64,000 nucleotides of DNA from Teichococcus coralli (GTDB lineage: Bacteria > Pseudomonadota > Alphaproteobacteria > Acetobacterales > Acetobacteraceae): the NCBI RefSeq assembly GCF_009829925.1, contig NZ_SNVJ01000013.1, forward strand, positions 1-64,000, written 5' to 3'. A program made the position numbers and the translations under genes. This document shows positions 57,740 through 64,000 of the stretch, in pieces. Positions within the stretch are counted from its first letter, which is position 1; the number at the start of each line of letters is the position of its first letter. Under the pieces are notes generated by a model. The model made no database searches, was not told the DNA's origin, and worked only from the letters and a program-made list of their open reading frames with translations.

Positions 57740-60700
57740 CTACTCCGCCGGCGCGGCGTGCGGGTCGCGGCCCTGGGGGTCACGGCCTTGGGGGTCACGG
57801 CCTTGGGGGTCACGGCCTTGGGGGTCACCGCCCTGGGGGTCACGGCCATGCCACCAGCGCTGCACCCGCGCCCGCACCGCCTCCAGCGCCAGGTAGATGG
57901 CCGGCGTGGTGAACAGCGTCACCAGCTGGCTGAGCAGCAGCCCGCCGACAATGGAGACGCCGAGCGGCAGGCGCAGCTCCGAGCCGGTGCCGGAGCCCAG
58001 CATCAGCGGCAGGGCGCCGAGCAGCGCCGCGGCGGTGGTCATCATGATCGGCCGGAAGCGCAGCAGCGCCGCCTCCACGATCGCCGCGCGCGGCGCCATG
58101 CCGTGGTCGCGCTGCGCCTCCAGCGCGAAGTCGATCATCATGATGGCGTTCTTCTTGACGATGCCCATCAGCAGGATGATGCCGATCAGCCCGACCACCG
58201 AGAGGTCGAGCCCCCAGAGCCGCAGCGCCAGCAGCGCGCCGATGCCGGCCGAGGGCAGGGTGGAGAGGATGGTGATGGGGTGGATCAGGCTCTCGTAGAG
58301 CACGCCCAGCACGATGTAGATCACCACGACGGCCGCCAGGATCAGCCAGGGCTGGCCGGCGAGCGAGGCGTTGAACTCCGCCGCGTCCCCGGCGAAGCGC
58401 CCGGCGACGCTGTCCGGCAGGCCGATCTCCCGCTCGGCGGTCTTGATGGCGTCCACCGCCTGGCCGAGCGACATGCCCTCCGCCAGGTTGAAGCTGATGG
58501 TCACCGCGGGGAACTGGTTCTCCCGCGTCACCAGCAGCGGGCCGCTGGTGCGGGTGAAGCGGGCGATCTCGGCCAGCGGCACCTGCGCGTTGTCGGTCCC
58601 GGCGACGCGCAGCTGGCCGATCGCCGTCGGGTCCTGGCGCAGCCGGTCGGAGGCCTCCAGCACCACGCGGTACTGGTTGCTCTGGCCGTAGATGGTGGAG
58701 ATCTGCCGCTGCCCGAAAGCGTTGTAGAGCACGTTGTCCACCGCCTGCATGGTCACGCCGAGGCGCGCGGCGCGGTCGCGGTCCACCTGGACGGCGAGCC
58801 GCACGCCGTCCTCGCGCTGGTCGGTGGCGACGTCGCGCAGGCCGGGGATCGCGCGCAGCCGGGCCAGCACGCGCGGCGCCCAGAGCGAGAGCGTCGCCGC
58901 GTCCGCGTCGGTCAGCGTGTACTGGTACTGGGTGGTGCTGACGCGCGGGCTGATCTGGATGTCCTGCACCGCCACGGGATAGGCCACGGCGCCGGGAATG
59001 GCGTCGAGCTTCGGCTTCAGCCGGGCGATCACCCCCTGCGCGTCCAGGTCGCGCTCATCGCGCGGGCGCAGCACGGCGGTGATGCGCCCGGTGTTCTGCG
59101 CCGGGTTCAGCGCCCCCGCGCCGGCCACGGCGGTGACGGCGGCGACCGCCGGGTCGGCCCGCACCACGGCGGCGACCCGCTGCTGGATCTCGGCCGAGCG
59201 CGGGAAGGAGGTGTCCTGCGGCGCCTCGGTCATGATCTGGATGAGGCCGGTGTCCTGCACCGGCAGGAAGCCCTTGGGCACGACGACGTAGAGCCAGGCG
59301 GTCAGCGCCACCGTCGCGGTGGCGACCAGCAGCATCAGCCCCTGGTGGCGCATGGTCACCGCGAGCGCCCGGCCATAGCCCAGCCGCAGCCGCTCAAAGC
59401 CACGCTCGAAGCCGGCCGCCAGGCGGGAGGGGCGGTGCCCGGCGCGCAGCACCAGCGCGCACATCATCGGCGTCAGCGTCAGGGAAACCACCATGGAGAC
59501 CAGCACGGCGGCGGTCAGCGTTTCCGCGAACTCGCGGAACAGCCGCCCCACCACCCCCTCCATGAACAGCAGCGGGATGAACACCGCGATCAGCGACAGC
59601 GTCAGCGAGACGATGGTGAAGGCGATCTGCCGCGAGCCCTCATAGGCGGCCGCCAGCGGCTTCTCGCCCTTCTCGATCAGCCGGACGATGTTCTCGATCA
59701 TGACGATGGCGTCGTCCACCACGAAGCCCGTCGCGATGGTCAGCGCCATCAGCGAGAGGTTGTCGAGCGAGTAGCCCATGACGGCCATGATGCCGAAGGT
59801 GCCGACGATGGAGAGCGGCAGCGACACGGCGGGCACCAGCGTCGCCCGCCCGCTGCCGAGGAAGAGGTAGATCACCCCCACCACCAGCGCGACCGCCAGC
59901 ACCAGCGTGAACTGCACTTCCCGCACCGAGGCGCGGATGGTCTCCGTGCGGTCCGACACCACGGTGAGCTGCGCCCCGGCGGGGATGGCGCTCTCCAGCT
60001 GCGGCAACAGGGTGCGGATGCGCTCCACCGTCTGCACGATGTTGGCGCCGGGCTGGCGCTGCACGTCGATCAGCACGGCGGGGTGGCCGTTGAACCAGGC
60101 GCCGTTGCGCTCGTTCTCCAGCGACTCCACCGCCTCGCCGACGTCGCGCAGCCGCACCGGGGCGCCGTTCTGCCAGGTCAGGATGATGTCGCCGAACTCG
60201 GCGGGCGTGGTGATCTGGTCGTTGGCCAGGATGGAGGAGGCCTGGCGTGGCCCGTCCAGCGAGCCCTTCGGCGAGTTCTGGTTGGCCGCCGTGATCGCCG
60301 TCCGCACCGTGTCCAGCCCGATGCCGTAGGCGGCCAGCCGCAGCGGATCGACGCGCAGCCGCACGGCGGGCCGCATGTTGCCCTGCACGGTGACGCGGCC
60401 GACGCCGGTCGCCTGGGAGAGCTTCTGCGCCAGCAGCGTGTCGGCAGTGTCCGAGAGCCGCATGATCGGCAGCGTGTCGGAGGTCAGCGCCAGGGTGATC
60501 ACCGGCGGGTCGGCCGGGTTCACCTTGGAATAGACCGGCGGATAGGGCAGCGTTGAGGGCAGCGTGCCGCGCGCGGCGTCGAGCGCCGCCTGCACGTCCT
60601 GCGCCGCCTCGTCGATGCTCTTGTCCAGCCGGAACTGCAGGGTGATGCGGCTGACCCCCGGCCCGCTCACCGAGGACATCACCTGCAGCCCCGAGATCTG

Positions 60701-60916
60701 CGCGAAGTTGCGCTCCAGCGGCGCGGTGATCAGCACGGCGGCGGTGTCGGGCGAGGCGCCGGGCAGCTGCGTCGTCACCTCGATGGTCGGGAAGTCCACC
60801 TCCGGCAGGGAGGAGACCGGCAGGCGCAGGTAGCCCATCAGCCCCGCCAGCAGCACCGCGATGGACAGCAGCGTGGTGGCGACAGGCCGCGCGATGAAGG
60901 GGGCGGCGATGTTCAC
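57740..60916 (-). CDS. RND efflux pump, MdtB-like subunit with repeat tail
   Basis: This is an inner membrane HAE1-class pump of 1058 residues. The start NIAAPFIARPVATTLLSIAV is that of MdtB/MdtC proteins, the Asp pair is in GFVVDDAIVMIENIV and the Lys in GIVKKNAIMMIDFALE. The body matches the usual length of ~1030 residues, but the C-terminus carries six copies of a five-residue unit (DPQGR) encoded by a 15-bp tandem repeat. The tail would be cytoplasmic and is unlikely to be needed for transport. The start overlaps the stop of the membrane fusion protein gene by four bases (ATGA). Confidence 0.93.
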   Translation of the reverse strand: MNIAAPFIARPVATTLLSIAVLLAGLMGYLRLPVSSLPEVDFPTIEVTTQLPGASPDTAAVLITAPLERNFAQISGLQVMSSVSGPGVSRITLQFRLDKSIDEAAQDVQAALDAARGTLPSTLPYPPVYSKVNPADPPVITLALTSDTLPIMRLSDTADTLLAQKLSQATGVGRVTVQGNMRPAVRLRVDPLRLAAYGIGLDTVRTAITAANQNSPKGSLDGPRQASSILANDQITTPAEFGDIILTWQNGAPVRLRDVGEAVESLENERNGAWFNGHPAVLIDVQRQPGANIVQTVERIRTLLPQLESAIPAGAQLTVVSDRTETIRASVREVQFTLVLAVALVVGVIYLFLGSGRATLVPAVSLPLSIVGTFGIMAVMGYSLDNLSLMALTIATGFVVDDAIVMIENIVRLIEKGEKPLAAAYEGSRQIAFTIVSLTLSLIAVFIPLLFMEGVVGRLFREFAETLTAAVLVSMVVSLTLTPMMCALVLRAGHRPSRLAAGFERGFERLRLGYGRALAVTMRHQGLMLLVATATVALTAWLYVVVPKGFLPVQDTGLIQIMTEAPQDTSFPRSAEIQQRVAAVVRADPAVAAVTAVAGAGALNPAQNTGRITAVLRPRDERDLDAQGVIARLKPKLDAIPGAVAYPVAVQDIQISPRVSTTQYQYTLTDADAATLSLWAPRVLARLRAIPGLRDVATDQREDGVRLAVQVDRDRAARLGVTMQAVDNVLYNAFGQRQISTIYGQSNQYRVVLEASDRLRQDPTAIGQLRVAGTDNAQVPLAEIARFTRTSGPLLVTRENQFPAVTISFNLAEGMSLGQAVDAIKTAEREIGLPDSVAGRFAGDAAEFNASLAGQPWLILAAVVVIYIVLGVLYESLIHPITILSTLPSAGIGALLALRLWGLDLSVVGLIGIILLMGIVKKNAIMMIDFALEAQRDHGMAPRAAIVEAALLRFRPIMMTTAAALLGALPLMLGSGTGSELRLPLGVSIVGGLLLSQLVTLFTTPAIYLALEAVRARVQRWWHGRDPQGGDPQGRDPQGRDPQGRDPQGRDPHAAPAE
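57762..57850. repeat. 15-bp tandem repeat in the MdtB-like C-terminus
   Basis: The unit GGGGTCACGGCCTTG is repeated about six times with single-base changes (GCCCTG, GCCATG). On the minus strand it encodes the DPQGR pentapeptide. It keeps the frame because the unit is a multiple of three. Copy number is likely to vary between strains. Confidence 0.92.
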
Positions 60917-62238
60917 GGCGCGCTCCGGTTGGCTTCCGCCGCCTGCCGCTGCCGCCCGCGCCCGGATTGCGCGCCGGGCTGCCCCTCGCGCGGCGCGCTG
61001 CCGCCGGGCGGCGCGGCGCCGGGCGCGTTGCCCTCGGCGATGGCGATCTTGCTGCCCGGGTTCAGCCGCAGCGCCCCGGAGGTCACCACCTGCTCGCCGG
61101 GCTGCAGCCCCTCGCGGATGGCGGCCTCGCTGCGCGTCACCGCGCCCAGCACCAGCGGGCGCTGCTCCACCGTGTCGTCCGCCTTGGCGACAAAGGCGAA
61201 GGCGCCGTTCGGCCCCTGCTGCACCGCCACCAGCGGCACCACGGTGGCGTCCGGCACCGTCTCGATCCCCAGCCGCAGGCTGACGAAGGCGCCGGGCCAG
61301 AGGCGGGTCTCCTCGTTGGGAAACACGGCCTTCACCTTCACCGTGCCGGTGGCGGGGTCCACCTGGTTGTCCACCGTCATCACCGTGCCGCGCGCCGGCG
61401 CCTCGGCCTGCGCCACCGGCTGGCTGGCGGTGCCGCCGCTGTCCGTCACGGTCTCCACCGCCACCGGCCCGGCGGCCATGGCGCGCCGCAGCCGCGGCAG
61501 CTCGGCCTGCGGGATGGTGAAGTTCACCGCGATCGGCCGCATCTGCGTGATGCTGACGATGCCGGTGGCGTCGCCGGAGCCGACCAGGTTGCCCGGGTCC
61601 ACCTGCCGCAGGCCGACGCGGCCATCGAACGGCGCGCGAATGGTGGTGTAGTCGAGCTGGGCCTTTGCCGTGTCGATGCTGGCCTGGTCCTGCGCCACCT
61701 GCGCCTCGTACATCGCCACCTGGGCGCGCTGGGTGTCCACCTGCTGGCGGGTCACGCCGTTGGCGGCGAGCAGCCCCTGGTAGCGCTTCAGGTCGGTGCG
61801 GGCGTTCTCCAGCTGCGCCTGGTCATAGGCCTGCTTCGCCTGCGCCTGGGCGAGCGCCGCGACATAGGTGCGGTCGTCGATGCGGGCCAGCACCTCGCCG
61901 GCCTGCACCTCCTGCCCCTCGCGGAACCGCACCTCGGTGAGCTGGCCGGTCACCTGCGAGCGCACCGTGACGCTGTTCAGCGCCTGCACCGTGCCCAGCG
62001 CGTCGAGGGTGAGCCGCAGCTCCCTCTGCTGCGCCGCGGCCACCGTCACCGGCACGGCGGTGCCGCCGCGGCCGCGGCCGCCGGGCTGGCCGGGGGTGGT
62101 CTGCGCGGCGCTGCGCCCGGCGGGCGCCGCCTCCTGGCGCTGCTGCCAGACATAGGCCCCCGCCCCGGCGCCGAGCGCCAGGACGACCAGGGTGACGAGC
62201 AGGGTGCGGGAGCGGGCCATCATGCGATCCGGGTTCAT
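60913..62238 (-). CDS. RND membrane fusion protein (MdtA-like)
   Basis: This periplasmic adaptor of 441 residues is anchored by an N-terminal helix (LLVTLVVLALGAGAGAYVW). It has the lipoyl half VTVRSQVTGQLTEVRFREGQEV, a helical hairpin at ~130-185, the second half TIRAPFDGRVGLRQVDPGN, a beta-barrel and a membrane-proximal domain. The last ~40 residues are a Gly/Pro/Arg-rich tail. It links the two RND pumps encoded downstream to the outer membrane factor encoded upstream. Four-base ATGA overlaps exist on both sides, so the operon is tightly coupled. Confidence 0.93.
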   Translation of the reverse strand: MNPDRMMARSRTLLVTLVVLALGAGAGAYVWQQRQEAAPAGRSAAQTTPGQPGGRGRGGTAVPVTVAAAQQRELRLTLDALGTVQALNSVTVRSQVTGQLTEVRFREGQEVQAGEVLARIDDRTYVAALAQAQAKQAYDQAQLENARTDLKRYQGLLAANGVTRQQVDTQRAQVAMYEAQVAQDQASIDTAKAQLDYTTIRAPFDGRVGLRQVDPGNLVGSGDATGIVSITQMRPIAVNFTIPQAELPRLRRAMAAGPVAVETVTDSGGTASQPVAQAEAPARGTVMTVDNQVDPATGTVKVKAVFPNEETRLWPGAFVSLRLGIETVPDATVVPLVAVQQGPNGAFAFVAKADDTVEQRPLVLGAVTRSEAAIREGLQPGEQVVTSGALRLNPGSKIAIAEGNAPGAAPPGGSAPREGQPGAQSGRGRQRQAAEANRSAP

Positions 62239-63674
62239 TGGGGCTGCGGCTGCCAGCCGCCGCCGAGCGCGCGGAACAGCGCGACGGCGGCCTGCAGCCG
62301 GGCGAGCCGCGCCTGCACCAGGCTGACGCGCGCGGAGAACAGGGTCTGCTGGGTGTTCAGCAGGGTGATCAGCGTGATCGTGCCGGCCCGCAACTGGGAT
62401 TCGGCGATGTCGTAGGCGCGCTGGGCGCGGGCGGCCGCCTCCTGGCGCAGGGTCTCCTGCGCGGTGGTCTCGCGCAGGGCCACGAGGGCATCCTCCACGT
62501 CCTGCAGGGCGGTGACGATGGCACGGCGGTACTCCACCAGAAGCTCCTCCGCCTGGGCGCGGCTGAGCGCCACCCGGCCGCGCAGCGCGCCATCATCGAA
62601 GATGGTTTGCGCCAGCCCGGCCACCAGGGAAAAGAACTGCGATTCCGGCAGCAGCAGCATGCCCAGCGCCGCCGACTGCACGCCGCCCGAGGCGCTCAGC
62701 GTCACCGCCGGCAGCAGCGCGGCGCGGGCGGCGGCCACGTCGGCATTGGCGGCGGCGAGGGTCGCCTCGGCCGCCTGCACGTCCGGCCGCCGGGCCAGCA
62801 GGTCGGCCGGCTGGCCCGGCGCGGCGACCGGGATGCGCAGGCGGTCGAAGGCATCGGGGCTGAGGGCCAGCGCGCTCGGCGGCTGGCCGGTCAGCACGGC
62901 CAGCGCGTTGGCGCCCTGCTCGGCGGTCTGCCGCAGGCTGGGGATGCCGGCCTGCAGCTGCGCCACCACCGTCTCCTGCTGCGCCAGGTCGAGCCCGGTG
63001 GCGGTGCCGAAGCGCACCTGCTGGCGGATCACCTCCAGGATGCGGCGTGCGGCGGCCAGGTTCTGCTCCTGCACCCGCAGTTCCTCGCGCGCGGCCAGCA
63101 CCTCGAAATAGGTGTTGGCGATCGAGGCCTCGGTGGTGAGCAGCACGGTGCCCACGTCGAACCGGCTGGCCCGCAGGTTCTGCCGCGCCGCTTCCGTCAG
63201 CGAGCGGATGCGGCCCCAGAAATCCACCTCGTAGCCGGCCGAGAGGGTGGCGTCATAGCCGGTGGAGCTGCGCTTGCGCCCGCTCAGGCTGCTCGCCACG
63301 CTGCGCTGCTGGGTGACGCCGGTGTCCAGCACGACGGTCGGGAACAGCGAGGCCCCGGCGACGCGGAGCTGGGCATCGGCCTGGCGCACCCGCGCGGCGG
63401 CGGCGGCAAGGTCGAAATTTCCCGCCATGGCCGCCGCCATCAGCCGGTCCAGCTCCGGCGCGCTGAAGCCGGTCCACCAGTCCGGGTCCGGCCAGCGGGC
63501 GGGGGCGGCGGCATCGGCGTTGCGGAAGCGGGCGGTGGCGTCGAGCCCCGAAAGCACCGGCTCCGGCCGCGGCCCGCAGGCCGCCAGGGCGCCGAGCAGC
63601 AGCAGCGCCCATCCGGCCCGCCCGCGCGGCGCCGCACCCGTCGTCGAGGAAGCCGTCATGCTAGTCCCGCTCAC
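62235..63674 (-). CDS. NodT-family outer membrane efflux lipoprotein
   Basis: This outer membrane channel of 479 residues is the exit duct of the MdtABC-like pump. The signal sequence ends in the lipobox LAAC (residues ~30-33), so it is a lipoprotein like OprM and NodT. The start of the mature part (WPDPDWWTGFSAPELDRLMA) and two repeats of the TolC helical domain (AAARVRQADAQLRVAGASL, then DVQAAEATLAAANADVAAAR) are typical. Its start overlaps the end of the metal-resistance gene by 14 bases. Confidence 0.93.
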   Translation of the reverse strand: MSGTSMTASSTTGAAPRGRAGWALLLLGALAACGPRPEPVLSGLDATARFRNADAAAPARWPDPDWWTGFSAPELDRLMAAAMAGNFDLAAAAARVRQADAQLRVAGASLFPTVVLDTGVTQQRSVASSLSGRKRSSTGYDATLSAGYEVDFWGRIRSLTEAARQNLRASRFDVGTVLLTTEASIANTYFEVLAAREELRVQEQNLAAARRILEVIRQQVRFGTATGLDLAQQETVVAQLQAGIPSLRQTAEQGANALAVLTGQPPSALALSPDAFDRLRIPVAAPGQPADLLARRPDVQAAEATLAAANADVAAARAALLPAVTLSASGGVQSAALGMLLLPESQFFSLVAGLAQTIFDDGALRGRVALSRAQAEELLVEYRRAIVTALQDVEDALVALRETTAQETLRQEAAARAQRAYDIAESQLRAGTITLITLLNTQQTLFSARVSLVQARLARLQAAVALFRALGGGWQPQPQ

Positions 63675-64000
63675 CCCTGTGGCGCCGCGAGTCGCGCGCC
63701 ATGTCCTCGGCGATCAGCCGCCGCCCCTCGGGCGAGACGGCCGTGAGGCCCGTCGCCAGGCTGTCCTCGAAAAGCCGCCCGAACTCGCCCCAGCGCTCGC
63801 GGGACGCCGCCATGGCGGCGCGCAGCGCGGCGGGGTCGAAGGGCTCGCGGGTGAGCGCGGCGCGCACCGCCGCGTGGCTCTCCCGCACCGCCGCGCGGGC
63901 CGCCTCGTAGCCTGGCCTGCCTTTCTCCATGCTGCGCTGGAACACGCTGCGGTCGGGCTCGGGCAGGATGCGCTCGAGATGCGCCTGCATCCGGCTCACC
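63661..64000 (-). CDS. CpxP/Spy-like periplasmic metal-resistance protein, C-terminal part
   Basis: The frame is open at the right edge of the window; 112 or more residues are visible. The sequence is helical and rich in Arg, Glu and Ala, with ILPEPDRSVFQRSMEK and a DPAALRAAMAASRERWGEF helix. This pattern is that of 'periplasmic heavy metal sensor' (Metal_resist) proteins related to CnrX, CpxP and Spy. The expected signal or membrane anchor would lie beyond base 64000. It is the first visible gene of the efflux operon and may sense envelope stress or metals for it. Confidence 0.68.
   Translation of the reverse strand, partial: VSRMQAHLERILPEPDRSVFQRSMEKGRPGYEAARAAVRESHAAVRAALTREPFDPAALRAAMAASRERWGEFGRLFEDSLATGLTAVSPEGRRLIAEDMARDSRRHRGERD

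Noticed and set aside
52852..57849. A 1665-codon minus-strand frame joining the glycosyltransferase and the RND pump region
   Set aside because: The C-terminal third is the real glycosyltransferase in frame, but the rest is an out-of-frame reading of the RND pump gene and the intergenic region. There is no real fusion.

Overview
The window is high-GC DNA (roughly 70% by eye) from a Gram-negative bacterium. Most genes are tightly packed, with ATGA or GTGA start/stop overlaps. The order DUF3576 lipoprotein - leuS - lptE - holA is typical of Alphaproteobacteria. Together with the many Bug and ABC solute-binding proteins and the NodT-type efflux genes, this suggests an Acetobacteraceae relative such as Roseomonas. 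That placement is inference; no rRNA or tRNA gene was found in the window.

Region 1 (1-20750) is the most unusual part. On the minus strand, in transcription order, lie: a 3901-residue protein with an N-terminal LEPR-XLL motif and a long RTX-like Gly/Asn repeat region (7434-19139); a DUF3467 protein; a GAF-TM-HlyD protein; a PqqD-like / M50 zinc-peptidase-like / HlyD fusion; a separate periplasmic adaptor; a TolC-family protein; and, at the left edge, the start of a Sec-exported Gly-rich beta-helix protein. A TPR plus glycosyltransferase-9-like gene diverges from the giant gene across an AT-rich 204-bp control region that carries an 18-bp palindrome. The cluster looks like a dedicated export route for the giant protein, yet it contains no ABC ATPase. 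This is the best candidate for an undescribed system in the window.

Region 2 (20750-30680) holds a serine-protease/PDZ protein that appears to have lost its whole catalytic triad, a small hydrophilic protein, a divergent Old Yellow Enzyme/ArsR pair with a palindromic operator between them, a CreA-family protein and a PAP2 phosphatase. It ends with a 2-hydroxyacid dehydrogenase divergent from a polyamine-type ABC uptake operon that finishes with an RraA-family gene.

Region 3 (30680-38620) is housekeeping: holA, lptE, leuS, a DUF3576 lipoprotein, a major porin, a TMP-synthase-like gene and the YggS PLP protein.

Region 4 (38690-47930) is accessory metabolism: an alpha/beta hydrolase, an oligopeptide-type binding protein, an NtaA-type flavin monooxygenase, a GNAT acetyltransferase, a Bug binding protein, a decayed LysR/aldo-keto reductase pair, a nitroreductase, an XRE-cupin regulator and a type II haloacid dehalogenase. 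Strong GC-rich hairpins of one family sit between many of these genes.

Region 5 (48120-64000) contains aminopeptidase N, an OmpR/EnvZ-type two-component pair, an ExoA-like glycosyltransferase with a small membrane protein, and a complete MdtABC-like efflux operon: CpxP-like metal-resistance protein (cut by the right edge), NodT-type outer membrane factor, membrane fusion protein and two RND pumps.
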